Origin: Microglena sp. YARC
Lineage: Eukaryota; Chlorophyta; Chlorophyceae; Chlamydomonadales; Chlamydomonadaceae
Direction of reading: 5' to 3'
Assembly: GCA_022414725.1 (NCBI GenBank)
Contig: CM039466.1
Span: 15,171,287 to 15,235,286, forward strand
Length of the DNA stretch: 64,000 nucleotides
Position 1 is the stretch's first letter; each line of letters begins with the position of its first letter. Shown here piece after piece: positions 19,143-31,790 of the stretch. Made by a program: the position numbers and the translations under genes. The notes under the pieces were generated by a model, which saw only the letters and a program-made list of their open reading frames with translations, made no database searches and had not been told where the DNA came from.

Positions 19143-22100
19143 ATGCACATATTAGAAGAGAAAAAACCTGCATTAGATCCAAAGTATCCTGCATTAGACC
19201 CGAATTCACCCGCATTAGATCCGAAGTATCCAGCATTGGACCCGAATTCACCTGCATTAGATACAAAGTATCCTGCATTAGACCCGAATTCACCCGCATA
19301 GATTGCAAGTATCCCAGCTTGGACCCGAATTCACCCGCATTAGATCCAAAGTATCCCTGCATTAGACCACAAAGTATCCTGCATATAACAGCCGAATTCA
19401 CCTGCATTAGACCCAAAGTATCCTGCATTACGACCCGGATTCACCCGCATTAGATCCCAAAGTATCTGCATTAGACGCCGAATTCACCACCGCATTAGAT
19501 CCAAAGTAATCCTGCATTCAGACCCAAAGTATCCGGCATTGCGACCGAATTCACCCGCGGATTAGATCCAAAGTATCCTGGCATTCGAACCCGAATTCAC
19601 CTGCATTAGACCCAAAGTATCCGGCATTGGGACCCGAGATTCACCCGCATTAGATGCATAGTATCCTGCATTGGACCAAAATTCAACCCGCATTAAAAGA
19701 TCCAAAGTTCCTGATTAGACCCGAATTCACCCGCATTAGATCCAAAGTATCGGGCATTAGACCAAAGTATCCGGCATTTGGACCGAATTCACCGCATTAG
19801 ATGCAAAGTATCCTACATTCAAACCACGATTCACCCGCATTAGATCCAAAGTACCTTCATAAGCTCCGAATTCACCGCATTAGATCAAAGTATCACAGCA
19901 TTGGACCCGAATTCAATGCCTGCATTAGACCAAAGTATCGCTTGCATTGACCCCGAATTCAACCTGCTATTGATGCGAAAGTATCCCGGCATTAGACCCG
20001 AATTCACCCGCATTAGATCCAAAGTATCCGGCATTGGACGCCATAAGTATCCTCATTCGACACGTTCAGCCGCAATTAGATCCCAAAGTATCCGGCATTA
20101 GACCCCGAATTCACCCGCATTTAGATCAAAGTATCCCTGCAAATTAGACCCGAATTCACCCGCATTAGATCAAAGTAATTCCCCCCGGCAGTTGGACCCG
20201 AATTCACCTTCAATTAAAACCAAAGATCCTGCATTAGACCCCGATTCACCCGCATTAGATCCAAAGTATCCTGCATTAGACACCCGAATTCACCCGCATG
20301 TAATCCAAAGTTCCGGCATTGGACCCAAAGTATCCTGCATATCGACCCCCGAATTCACGCCGCATTAGATCCAAAGTATCCTGCAAATTCGACCCGAATT
20401 CACTGCATTTAGATCCAAAGTAATCCTGCATTCGACCCGAAATTCACCCGCTAGATCCAAAGTATCACTGCATTAGACCCGATATTCACACGCATTAGAT
20501 AAAGTATCCGGCATTGGACCCGAATTCACTTGCATAGATCCAAAGGTATCCTGCATTGGACCCGAATTCACCCGCATATAAATGCCAAGTATCCGGCATT
20601 AGACCCGCAATTCACCCGCATTAGATCCAGTATCCGGCATTGGACCCAAAGTAGTCGCTGCATCTCGACCGAATTCACCCGCATTAGATCGCACAGTATC
20701 TGACATTCGACCAGAATTCACTCTGCATTGAGAATCCAAAGTTCATCCTGCATTAGACCTGCAAATTCACCCGCATTAGATCCAAAGTTCCTGCAGTTAG
20801 ACCCAAAGTATCCGGATTGGACCGAATTCACCGCATCTAAGATGCAAAGCTATCCTGCAATTAGAAACCCGAAGTCACCCTCATTAGATCCAAAGTATCT
20901 GCAATTAGATGCAAAGTATCCGGCATTGACCCCGAATTCACCCGCATTAGATGCAAAAGTAATCCTCTATTAGATGCAAAGTATCCGGCCATTGATGCAA
21001 AGTATCCGGCATAGACCAATTCACCCCGCATTAGATCCAAAAGTACCTGCATAGACCCAAAGTATCCGCTTATTGAATATCCAAGTATCCGGCATTAGAT
21101 GCAAAGTATCCCGGCATTCAGATGCAAAGTATCCGGCATTAGACCCAGAAGTACCTGGCATTAGAGTCAAAGTCAAATAGGGCATGTAGGTGCAAAGTAT
21201 CGGCCATTAGATGCAAAGTAATCCGATTTAGACCCGAATTCCAAACGCATTAGATCCAAAGTATCCTGCAATTAAACCCAAAGTATTCTGGCATTACACC
21301 CGAATTCACCTGGCATTAGACCCAAAGTATCCTGCATTAGACCGGCATTCACCCGCATAGATCCAAGTATTGCATTAGCCCGAATTTCACCGCATTAGAG
21401 TCACAAAGTATCCTGCCATTAGAAACCCAAAAGTATCCGGCAGTTGACCCGACATTAACCCGCATTAGATCCAAAGTATCCTGCATTCGACCCGAGATTC
21501 ACCTGCATTAGAACGCCAAAGTATCCGTGCAATTGGACCTGAATTCACCCGCATTAGACTGCATAGTATCTCTGCATTCGAACCCGAAATTCACCCGCCA
21601 TTAGATCCAAAGGTTATCCGCATTAGAACCCGAATGTCGACCCATTCAGATCCAAAGTAAATCCGGCATTAGACCACAAAGTATCCCGGCATTGGACCCT
21701 GAAATTCACCCCGCATTAGATGCAAAGTATCCCTACATTCAACCCGAATTCACCCGCATTAGATCCAAGTATCGTGCATTGACCCGAATTCACCCGCATT
21801 TAGATCCAAAGTATCCGGCATTGGACCCAAATTCACCTGCATTAGATCAAGTATCCTGCATTAGACCCGAATTCACACCGCATTAGATGCAAAGTTATCT
21901 GGCATTGAGACCGAATTCCAACCTCGCTTAGATCCAAAGTATCCGGTCATTGGACCAAAGTACTGCATTCGACCCGAATTCACCCGCATTAATCCAAAAG
22001 TATCCTGCATTAAGACCCGAATTCCCCGCATTAGATCAAGTATCCGGCATTAGACCCGAATTCACCCGCATTAGATCCAAAGTATCCGGCATTGGACCCG

Positions 22101-23272
22101 AATGTCACCTGCAATTAAAACCAAAGTATCCTGCATTAGAACCCGAATTCCTCCGCATTAGATTCCAAAGTATCGCTGCATTAAGACCCAAAGTATCCCG
22201 CATTATATCAACAGTAATCGGCATTGGACCCCAAAGTATCCCCGCATTCGACCGAATTCACCCGCATTAGATCCAAATATCCTGGCATTCGACCGAATTC
22301 ACCCATGCATTTAGATCGCAAAGTATCCTGCATTCGAAGCCCGATTCACCCGCATTAGATCCAAAGTATCCGGCATTAGACCGAATTCACCCGCATTGAT
22401 CCAAAGTAAATCCGGCAATTGGACCCCGAATTCACTTGCATTGATTCCAAAGTATCCTGCAATGGACCCGAAATTCACGCGCATTAGAGTGCAAGTATCC
22501 CGGTCATTAGACCCGAATTCACCCGCAATAGATCCAAAGTATCCGGCATTGAGACCCAAGTATCCCCCCCCCCCCCCCCCCCCCTGCATTCGACCGAATT
22601 TCCCCAACTCCGCATTAGATCCAAAGTATCCTGCATTCGACCAGAATTCACCTGCATTAGATCCAAAGTATACCTGCATTAGACCTGAATTCACCCGCAA
22701 TTAGATCCAAAGTATCCTGCATTGACCCAAAGTATCCGGCATGGACCCAATTCACCGCACTCCTAGATGCAAAGTATCCTGCATTAAGACCCGAATTCAC
22801 CCTCCATATAGATCTAAAGTATCCCTGCATTAAGATGCAAAGTAATCCGGCATTGAATCCGAATTCACCTGCATTAGACTCCAAAAGTATCGCGGCATTA
22901 GATGCAAAGTATCCGGCATTCAGAATGCAAAGTTCCGGCATTAGACGCCAAATTCACCCCGCATGATCCAGTATCCTGCATTAGCCCAAAGTATCCCGCA
23001 TTATACTCCAAAGTATACCGGCATTAGAATGCCAAAGGTATCCGGCATCCACGACTGCAAAAGTATCCGGCAAAATTTTTTTAGACCCAAAGTAATCCTG
23101 CATTAGATCCAAAGTAATCGGCATTTGATGCAAAGTATCCCGGCATTAGATTGCAAAGTATCGGCATTGGACCCGAATTCACCTGAATATAGATCAAAGT
23201 ATCTCGGCATTAGACCCGATTTCACTCGGCAATAGATACAAATTTTATTGTTATTTTGTAGTATCCGGCATT
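19143..23272 (+). repeat. ~4.1 kb degenerate 42-bp tandem array
   Basis: Nearly a hundred units of 42 bp, each made of two related 21-bp halves (ccaaagtatcctgcattaga and cccgaattcacccgcattag). The first units (19,165-19,297) are almost perfect and lie in frame behind an ATG at 19,143, encoding alternating heptapeptides PALDPKY and PALDPNS. From ~19,300 on, single-base insertions and deletions occur every 10-20 bp and destroy the frame. The minus strand reads FGSNAGE/FGSNAGY, close to the fibre repeat style, so the coding strand is not certain. A run of 20 C lies at 22,565. There are no unique spacers, so it is not a CRISPR array. Confidence 0.85.
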
Positions 23273-23280
23273 GGCCCGAA

Positions 23281-24684
23281 ATATGGCAAGTTCTTTCAAA
23301 TCAATGGTATCCGAGTGTTGTTGCTAGGATCCTTGATTCACAATATTTCGACGTCGAATACAGATATCCCAAGTAATTGTTGTTTTTGCAGATTGAATGA
23401 CAATATCTTTCACGATGTTCGATGTACAAGACTCCTGTGTTAGAAGTAACATACACAATGGAAATAGCTTCCCTGAGAGTCAGGAGTCAGCCCAGAAACA
23501 CCCCGCCTGCACAATTCCCCATTAATCATATAGGCCTCCTTCACGACAAGCCCTATCATGTTCGTCTACGAACACTGCTAGGATTGGATGCACCGTTCTA
23601 CTGAAGAGCATCTGTTCCCTTGCTGCGTCCATAAAGGAGGAGTCGTTTTCTCTCACTAACCCCCAGGGAAAATTATATCGTCCGGCGGTTGCCTCATCAC
23701 AACCGACCCATCAGTCCAGAGCATCGTTAGAACTCGACATAGTCTTGTGTACTCAATGTGTCTAAAAAACCTTTGCTCTAACATGTAACGGGCAGCTTTT
23801 CTGAAATGCGCAACCAATCGCATTCTCGCCCCTTTTTTTTGTGATGGGTGATCGTGGAGGGGAGGTAACGTGGAAGTTTGTGATTGCAACTTAGATTGAT
23901 GAACGATGTCTTTCTTCTTTGAACGCCTCATGAACAGAGGCCGCACACCGTCACTGGTGTTTTAGATATAGGTACGGTATGCTATTCGATACCCTCTTCA
24001 GTCACCTCTACACCATGAGGTTCGCACCCTGCATGTACAAAGAGGATGAACAGGCATGTCTGGCTTCGCTCTCTGTGGATGGTTCTCGTTGTGCACGATT
24101 GGCCGCAGGCGCAACGTTAGTGGGGTCCGTGCACATAAACACCCCACTTGGAAACGACCACACACACCCCGCACAACATGTCGTCCATAATCACCCCGCT
24201 GTTGCGCACGACTCTCGCCCTCTCAATGCAGCAATAAACGACGAGTCATACCGTGTATTTTCGTCGCATGTCACGATCCCATGTCCTGTCGGCTTACGTA
24301 CGCCGGCGAAATGCAGACAACGTTTCCTCTGAACGGGTGGATGCGGGGATGTCAGCGAAGTGACAAATTGAGCTCTTTCAATAGTTTTGTCCGTTGTTAA
24401 GTACGTACAACCGATCCTGGGTATGGCAAAGAGAGTCAATGTCGAACGCTATGTTGGAACCAGTTTAGTTGTGCCACGCACTCCAGAACAATTCACAATC
24501 GCCACGCTCACGCGTTGTGCACGCTCTTGTCCGCAAGAGGAATCCACACATGGTACATTGTCCTCTTGAAAACATGCGAGAGGATATCGGAATCGTTCTT
24601 CGTAATCCCGTGCCGGGTGGCAAACAACTGGGTGCCGCGAACAAAGCCCCCATGCACCCTTGGGAACAACTCAGTGTTGCTAGG
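23281..24684. other. No confident gene; short frames only
   Basis: This stretch between the array and the gap has only short frames on both strands. The longest plausible one is plus-strand 23,979-24,332 (117 residues, Cys/His scattered, no motif). Composition is less biased than in the array. Given the indel load nearby, real genes may be hidden by frame errors. Confidence 0.4.
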
Positions 24685-25684
24685 NNNNNNNNNNNNNNNN
24701 NNNNNNNNNNNNNNNNNNNNNNNNNNNNNNNNNNNNNNNNNNNNNNNNNNNNNNNNNNNNNNNNNNNNNNNNNNNNNNNNNNNNNNNNNNNNNNNNNNNN
24801 NNNNNNNNNNNNNNNNNNNNNNNNNNNNNNNNNNNNNNNNNNNNNNNNNNNNNNNNNNNNNNNNNNNNNNNNNNNNNNNNNNNNNNNNNNNNNNNNNNNN
24901 NNNNNNNNNNNNNNNNNNNNNNNNNNNNNNNNNNNNNNNNNNNNNNNNNNNNNNNNNNNNNNNNNNNNNNNNNNNNNNNNNNNNNNNNNNNNNNNNNNNN
25001 NNNNNNNNNNNNNNNNNNNNNNNNNNNNNNNNNNNNNNNNNNNNNNNNNNNNNNNNNNNNNNNNNNNNNNNNNNNNNNNNNNNNNNNNNNNNNNNNNNNN
25101 NNNNNNNNNNNNNNNNNNNNNNNNNNNNNNNNNNNNNNNNNNNNNNNNNNNNNNNNNNNNNNNNNNNNNNNNNNNNNNNNNNNNNNNNNNNNNNNNNNNN
25201 NNNNNNNNNNNNNNNNNNNNNNNNNNNNNNNNNNNNNNNNNNNNNNNNNNNNNNNNNNNNNNNNNNNNNNNNNNNNNNNNNNNNNNNNNNNNNNNNNNNN
25301 NNNNNNNNNNNNNNNNNNNNNNNNNNNNNNNNNNNNNNNNNNNNNNNNNNNNNNNNNNNNNNNNNNNNNNNNNNNNNNNNNNNNNNNNNNNNNNNNNNNN
25401 NNNNNNNNNNNNNNNNNNNNNNNNNNNNNNNNNNNNNNNNNNNNNNNNNNNNNNNNNNNNNNNNNNNNNNNNNNNNNNNNNNNNNNNNNNNNNNNNNNNN
25501 NNNNNNNNNNNNNNNNNNNNNNNNNNNNNNNNNNNNNNNNNNNNNNNNNNNNNNNNNNNNNNNNNNNNNNNNNNNNNNNNNNNNNNNNNNNNNNNNNNNN
25601 NNNNNNNNNNNNNNNNNNNNNNNNNNNNNNNNNNNNNNNNNNNNNNNNNNNNNNNNNNNNNNNNNNNNNNNNNNNNNNNNNNNN
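24685..25684. other. Assembly gap of 1,000 N
   Basis: Exactly 1,000 undetermined bases, the usual placeholder for a scaffold gap of unknown size. Any frame crossing it is meaningless. The true distance and even the adjacency of the flanks are unproven. Confidence 0.98.
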
Positions 25685-27950
25685 AGTGTTATGCGGTGCT
25701 GATTGCTCCGATCGTACATTTGGTCGTGTGGCTGTTGATTCACTTTCTGTAACAATCGGTTAATACACTTGTTCAAACTTGTTCTTATTCCGCCGGACAT
25801 ACATCGGTCACTGGAACAGTAAAATGACAACATACAATATTTCTTAAATAATGGGCACACACAGCTTATATATCCTGCTTCGTCGAAGCAAAACAAATGT
25901 TAAAGCTTTCTTGTGTACCTGTTAAATGGGGCGTTCCTGCATCCCGGCGGATCTTTTTGAAATGCACTCATGGAGAACTTTAGAGCCTCCGGAACGACTC
26001 CTTAGGCCTGAGATATTAGCACTGAGGAATCAAAACTCCTCTCCAGACCATGTTTCGCACCCACTATTCATGGGAGGACCACGCATGCTCCGGTCCGATG
26101 GAACTGTCGCATTTAATTTGGAAAATATGTGTAATAGAAAAACATTATATGTCTGGTACTTGCCAGCAGCCCCTGGTGTCGATCTCAAGCATATAAACCG
26201 CACTGCTCACAAATCCGGAGGTATCCGCGTACGCACGAGCGCACTATCGAGGAATTGCCCTAGGTTTCACTTCGCACGGCCTTATCCTCGATGCCTGTAT
26301 CCTGTGAATGTCATGCCCACGTACCGGTGTGTTTCGACGCCAAACAGCTCTAATAGCGGCCAGTCGAACGTGAAGCATAACTAAACCGCTTCATCCGCCG
26401 ACGCGATCGCGGGGTAACGCGTTGGACCACGTCCTCGCCTCTATCTAAGACCGAAGGGGAGTGATCCCGTAGCGACGGGGCATGTGCGAGCCAAGGTTCG
26501 CTGCTAATTATACCGGCCGGATCGAAATTCCCGTACATCTGATCAACTGTTGTCCGACTTCACAATTGACGACTAGCAATCCGGACGACCGCATCCGTCT
26601 ACCAGCACGAACAACGAGTTCATAGTGGAGGCTGCAGTCCTTAGAGGTATTCCTACGAGAGAGTCACGCATACTCTCGCCCCCTCGACCAACACCGCGTC
26701 GAGGGCTGCTCCGCAAGCACATCTGTAGCTGTCGACGCAGTTCGGATATAAGGAACTACATCCACTGCGCCAGAGCCGCGCGTGTCTTTGCTAGACGGCC
26801 ATGCAGCAGAGTTGGCGTCCTTCCCGTGCCGAACAGACGCGTACCTGCAGGAGTTCGTGTACGACACGTGTACCCATCTGATGTATCCCGAGCACGCGCC
26901 TTGGGTTCTCCGACAGCCTACCGTCAACTACCGCCGCAAGTGGGAGCGCGGGCACGCCTACCGCATGACGCCGGGGCCCGCTCTCGATCTCGCCTGAACA
27001 TCCAGCAACCCTAACGCGTCTGGTTTTGATGCTGGGGCAGTGATGTGTACAGCACCGGGAACATCTTTTGGTGCCTGGGACACGCTTGAACGGTCAGCGG
27101 ACGGTCGACTTTCAGGATGTTGCCACGAAGTCTCCTCTCGCGCAGCGGTACCGTGTGCAATCTCGTACGGAGACTCATTCGCTGGGCGCGGTTCGAGTCC
27201 AGCAATCACACCTGTACCGCACCGCCATGTAACGCGTTGCTCGTCAAACTAACCTCGTCGGGTTCGGACTCCGCCACCGTGAGGTCCGACCATGGAGCTC
27301 CATGGGCGCTCTTACCATAGGGGCGACTCCCTACATTCACGGGGGCGTCCCCACCTATCGGTGGTGTGGGCGCTCGTCGTGAAGAGGTGCGCCGGGTCAG
27401 GAGTTCGGAGCTCAAGTGACGGGTGCAAGTGCGGGACATGATGCGTCATATCGGAGAGACTCTCGGGATAAGGGAACATCCAACCCGATGGGCTCCGACA
27501 TTGACGAACGTGCGTCTCGCAGTGGGTATATAGGCGAATATTCGCCACTGTACCGTTGTCACTCTATCTGACAGAGACGCCAAGACGGATGTGGTCGTAA
27601 TCGAGGACCCGCTTCACCGCGTCAGACGGGATGCGCGGGTGCACTTTCTTCATGAAAGATTCCATAAGCGATGATTGGTTCGGATTAGAGGCGATGACAC
27701 ACCGGTCTCATCGCGCGAAAAGAGGTTCAGGAATCCTACCCGGCAGTGTACCGCACCCATGCGAGTCGCTTAGCGTATGCCTACGGCAATCTTGCGGGAT
27801 TGCTTGTAGAGAGCATCAAGGAGCTAGTAGACAGCCCTCAAACCTGGGAGAGACAGCTGATTATCACACGAATAAAACCTGTATTATTCCTTGGATTTTA
27901 GTTACCCGTATATCCTCGAACTACGAATTCCCAATTACTTACACATCCGG
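25685..27950. other. Eroded region with scattered coding-like fragments
   Basis: No frame longer than ~150 residues. Protein-like pieces occur on the plus strand in shifting frames, for example DAYLQEFVYDTCTHLMYP near 26,840 and THASRLAYAYGNLAGLLVES near 27,770. They look like remains of one or more genes broken by indels, but none matches a family I can name. GC content is higher than in the flanking virus genes. A mariner-like end (family C) is visible near 25,850. Confidence 0.4.
25926..26067. mobile_element. MITE family A copy, partial
   Basis: Starts with ggggcgttcctgcatcccgg and continues through the conserved body (ccggaacgactcc, cctgagatattagcac, ccagaccatgtttcgc) but lacks a recognisable right terminal repeat. 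Closest in arrangement to the copy at 37,946. Confidence 0.7.
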
Positions 27951-28094
27951 GATCCCGCCGATTTTTACTTGTTGCGAAACATGGTCTGGAGAGGATGTGT
28001 GATTTCCTCTGTGCTGATATCTAGGCTAGCGAGTCGTTCCGGAGGCTCTTAAATTCTGAGTAGAAATTACCAAAAAAAATCCGCCGGGCTTTCC
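27951..28094. mobile_element. MITE family A copy
   Basis: Body and right terminal repeat present (gcgaaacatggtctggagag ... gctagcgagtcgttccggag ... aatccgccggg); left end shortened to gatcccgccgatttttac. It is followed by an irregular aaagtcc repeat at 28,096-28,137. Confidence 0.7.
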
Positions 28095-28529
28095 AAAAGT
28101 CCAAAAAGTCCCAAAGTCCAAAAGTCCAAAAGTCCAAACGTCCTGCAACTTGTCATGTCCAGAAGTACCAGTGTGTCTATCATTCTACGAGCCAATCCAT
28201 GGAAAACAAGGTACTCAATTTCATCTTGACCACCACATCGCTTCGCCCAGGTGCACCTCCTCATCCTCATCCCCTTCATAATCTCAAGTTCTGCAACGTT
28301 CATTTTGGTCAGCCTCCATGTACCAAATGAACCCCATGCTCCATCACAAATTGTACCCGAAAACGTTTTGATGTAATCTGGATCTGCACGACATCTGTAT
28401 CTGGTTGATCAGGGGATAATCATTCAAATTATACTGAGTGTCCCAAAATTATTGAGAAACAACTGTATGAAGAAGAATGGCGAAACCGAATCCATGACGA
28501 TCGTGGTGTTCAGCTTTATTAATCATCAT

Positions 28530-30170
28530 AATTGAATCCACAAAGTTGCATGTGGAACACTTCACCAAACTTCGTTCGTGGTGGCCCTCCGTGTCGTGCA
28601 ACCAGCTGCTTGAACTTCGCTGGAGCTCGAGGGTGTTGCGTTCACGATAATGACATCAGCTTGGGGAATGTTCAGTCCTTGTGCAGACCCTGTGTTCATT
28701 ATGAAGGACCGTCTTCTCCTTTCCAAACTTCAACAGTTGCTTTCTCCCGTGTCAGGGTAGGTCCAATCAGGCTGCGTCGTGTATCCAACCTAGACACACA
28801 CTTCTCTACCAATTCCTGCATATCTTCGCCCATAGTGGTGTCCCTGAAAAACGATGATGTTGACGTGATCGGTCTCTGCTCCGCATCCTGTAGAATCGTG
28901 TGCACAAGGTCGATGGTCGATCGCACGGTTCGCATGCAATCAAAAGTTGTCCAAGAACTCCTCTTCGCTTACAGGGTCTGGCAACTGTGTCGTGAAGTCT
29001 AGAGGAAGCAGTGCGTCGCAGCCTCTGCAAACGGGATGCACACCTTTCCATCCTTTCTTCGCTGATTCAAAGCAAATATCATAAAACTTTGCAAGGGAAC
29101 GCTGCGTCAGCCCTCCTGCTGCAGCATGGCATGCGGACAGTGTTGTTGCACTTGTCTATTTCTCTTAGAGACACAAAACAGTACTTCTGACAGGTCAGCT
29201 CCATAAAGAATCTTGGTAGGTGACATTTTTCATCAGCTTTCCGAGCTGTATCGTATCCGTAGGTAGCGACTTCTGGATATCATTGATGCTTTTAATGTCC
29301 AGCTTCCATACCGCATGGAGGGTTTCCAACGTTTTAGTGAACTCGTTCAGGTGATTGAACACGACAGGAGGGTCTTGTCATGTCCACATGCAACCGACAC
29401 CACGTATCTGTCGCATTTGATGGGTGGCATAGTGATCAAGTGCTCTGTACTTGGGGTAGTTGTACGTACTTGAAGAGTGTGTGCCGGTGACCAGCCAAAT
29501 GAAGATGTTTGGATCAATGTGACCACCAGGAACCAATAACGAGTCGGTTCGTCGATGATCAACCTCCGCACACATCTGTGCGTGTTTGAAGAGTTGAGCC
29601 TTTTCTATAAGCACGACTGTAGGAAGCAAGGAGAAAATATTGACCACTTTCGCGTATTGAAATGTTGTCTACCAGCGTCTCAGTGCACATCTTGACGTGC
29701 GATGGGACAGATTGATGCGACTTTCCGGTACACCCATCTTATGCATGGTGTCATACCAGTAGGGAGACAAGGTTTGCACTTGCGATGACGAATGTCACGT
29801 TTCCCCGACGCGCATTATCCTCTTTGCTCATCATGGGGATGCTGGCGTAGCAACATGTGGAGGAGGAGGATGTAGCCCTGACCGTGTCGTATGGGTTTAA
29901 CTCCATGAGTGTCCGCGTTGCACTCTGATGTGTTGAGCACCAAAGACGCCATGATCGCTGTCTTGCCGCTTCCTGGTGGCAGACCCATTATCCCATCCTC
30001 GAGGCGCTCGTTGGTGTTTCTCCACTTGCTTCATGTACCTGAGATTCCACGTCGTAGGCCTCCATGCGTTGGCACCACTTCAGGGCATTTCGTTCTGATG
30101 AGTCCACGGATCGTACCATCGCCCACACGGTGGTCATTGTGGTTATTTTTGTCAGGTAAAGCGAAGCTCC
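28530..30170 (-). pseudogene. SNF2-like SF2 helicase, broken into many frames
   Basis: Helicase motifs are readable in correct order from right to left but in different frames: Walker A GLPPGSGKTAIMAS at ~29,960-29,990, a motif II-like IIDE near 29,560, motif III-like FIWLVTGT near 29,500, a Cys pair (CRGCDALLPL) near 29,020 that may belong to an inserted RING-type finger, and a motif V-like segment NTGSAQGLNIPQADVIIV near 28,670. The order fits NCLDV SNF2/D6-D11-type helicases, some of which carry RING inserts. At least six frame changes would be needed. Neighbouring sequence is equally indel-rich, so errors and decay cannot be separated here. Confidence 0.55.
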
Positions 30171-30217
30171 GTTAAGAAAAGCAGAGTCCGAAAATGAATC
30201 GATAGTGGTTCGGTTAT

Positions 30218-30433
30218 GTGTTGGAAAGAGCGTCGTCGATTAAATATAGGTATTGTCAAGGTTTGGGTTTGGAGTACGAGAGTACTTGTTGGTTTTGTGG
30301 GTTTGACTGTACTAACTTGCGGTTTTGCGGTTTGGCTCAAAGCAGACTTGCGGTTTCCGTGGATAAATTGTGCGGGACGTTGTACTTGGCGCACCATTTG
30401 ATCGATTGTTCTAGAGATGATTTCGATGAGTGA
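30218..30433 (+). CDS. Possible 71-residue Cys-rich protein
   Basis: A short frame between the two minus-strand genes, with a Cys cluster (CWFCGFDCTNLRFCG) that could bind zinc. It starts beside a region that should hold the helicase promoter. Overlapping frames on both strands are also open, so the coding strand is uncertain. Confidence 0.25.
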   Translation: MLERASSIKYRYCQGLGLEYESTCWFCGFDCTNLRFCGLAQSRLAVSVDKLCGTLYLAHHLIDCSRDDFDE

Positions 30434-30522
30434 GCGGTTGTTTTCATTGTTGGGTTTGGTCGCACTCGTTTCCTTTTTTGCCGATAAGCGTTATGACATT
30501 CTCGATGGCGCATATTTGGTTT

Positions 30523-31560
30523 TCAACAAAGCAGGTGTTCTGTGGACACAACCATTCGAGAAACCGATACGAACGTGGGTTTTCTTTGAAGGGTGGTGAA
30601 AACATGCCTTAGCGAGCTTACGATGATGTTTTCGTGTTCTTCAAACGGATCAAGGACAAGCTCCTTGCATATTTTTCGTAGCGCTGTCAGAGTACAATCA
30701 TCAGTATCGTTGTCTTGAGGTCGGTTCATATTATACCCGGAACAGACGACGTATTTCTCTGAGTTTGCCGGTCTACTTGTGAATGGCTTCACGATCCTCA
30801 CCGTGTTGTATGCGCAACGAACGATATATAGGAGTTGTACGATCGCGATCGTGTGTATGTCGTATATTTTTATGACTAGCACCCCGTTATGTTTTTGCAG
30901 ACACATAGCTGTATACAGCTGTGCCACCACGAGTTGCATGGCTCTTTCTTCTTGGTGGTTGAAGTTTCCACTGAAGTCGAAGCCTCCATCTGCTGTCACG
31001 AAGTCTACGGTGCCTTTCCCACCTACGGCATCAACAAAATTATCGACGTTGCAAATGTTGTATAGGTTGCCTGTTCCATCCTCCCCATTGTGCAGCCATA
31101 CTCCGCATGCGTTGCCTGACCTTGCCAACTGGCGAATAGGTGCGATTCTCCATCCTGGGATGTTGCGACTTGACCGGTCTACGAGTGTTATCCCATGGTA
31201 CTCGTCACCTTCGCATGTTCCGTAATCGTAGCGATACTTGGTGAACGCCTCCATGAAGCCTCCTGGGCCCTCAGCAAGAAATGCGGCGCGCACCGGGTGT
31301 TGATTTACATTGAAGCCATTCTCCGAACCTGAGGTCTGGTTCAAAGTCGTGCAAAATCTCCCAGAGCTTGAAAGAAAGACCGACTTATCGGTCTGTAGAG
31401 GGAAAACGCCGTAGCTGCTCCCGTGGAACGTGGGAGAATAGATGCTCTCGTAGGCATTTGCGAACTTTTTGAACATATCCCATTTGTGGGACAGGAAATA
31501 TGAGGATATGTTATTTTTGCATGCCATGAGATGTGTGTGCGACGAGCAAAGGGTTTTCAT
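30523..31560 (-). CDS. FtsJ-type mRNA cap 2'-O-methyltransferase
   Basis: A 345-residue Rossmann methyltransferase. Residues 94-106 (FLAEGPGGFMEAF) are the SAM-binding motif I of FtsJ-like enzymes. Candidates for the catalytic K-D-K-E set include D191 (TADGGFDFSG), K231 (LVIKIYD) and E268 (ANSEKYVV). Large DNA viruses, asfarviruses among them, encode such proteins to methylate the first cap nucleotide. At the 3' end a one-base shift near 30,550 would give a more natural C-terminus ending at ~30,453. Upstream of the ATG the same frame stays open for ~27 codons, so the true N-terminus may be longer. Confidence 0.8.
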   Translation of the reverse strand: MKTLCSSHTHLMACKNNISSYFLSHKWDMFKKFANAYESIYSPTFHGSSYGVFPLQTDKSVFLSSSGRFCTTLNQTSGSENGFNVNQHPVRAAFLAEGPGGFMEAFTKYRYDYGTCEGDEYHGITLVDRSSRNIPGWRIAPIRQLARSGNACGVWLHNGEDGTGNLYNICNVDNFVDAVGGKGTVDFVTADGGFDFSGNFNHQEERAMQLVVAQLYTAMCLQKHNGVLVIKIYDIHTIAIVQLLYIVRCAYNTVRIVKPFTSRPANSEKYVVCSGYNMNRPQDNDTDDCTLTALRKICKELVLDPFEEHENIIVSSLRHVFTTLQRKPTFVSVSRMVVSTEHLLC

Positions 31561-31790
31561 GTGTTGGGAAACGTTGGTTACACATGACTCGTCATCGCCT
31601 TCCCAATAACATCCCGAAACATCTGTCTTGTCGATGCAATTTGTGAATCAAGCTGATGTTCCATGTGCCTGCCTGCGCCTTGACCTGTTTGCGACTTTCT
31701 TCTGATTGCGAACCTTTTTTTACGCGTCTGGAATGCGCAGATACCTGAGGATTGCGATTCGAAATTAAATGTTTAGATGATGTAAAAAAG

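Noticed and set aside
19143..23272. CRISPR array
   Set aside because: Units are contiguous 42-bp repeats with no unique spacers, and the variation is random indels rather than conserved repeat plus variable spacer.
24469..25896. Long frames of 395-462 residues on both strands
   Set aside because: They exist only because undetermined bases contain no stop codons; the sequence between 24,685 and 25,684 is all N.
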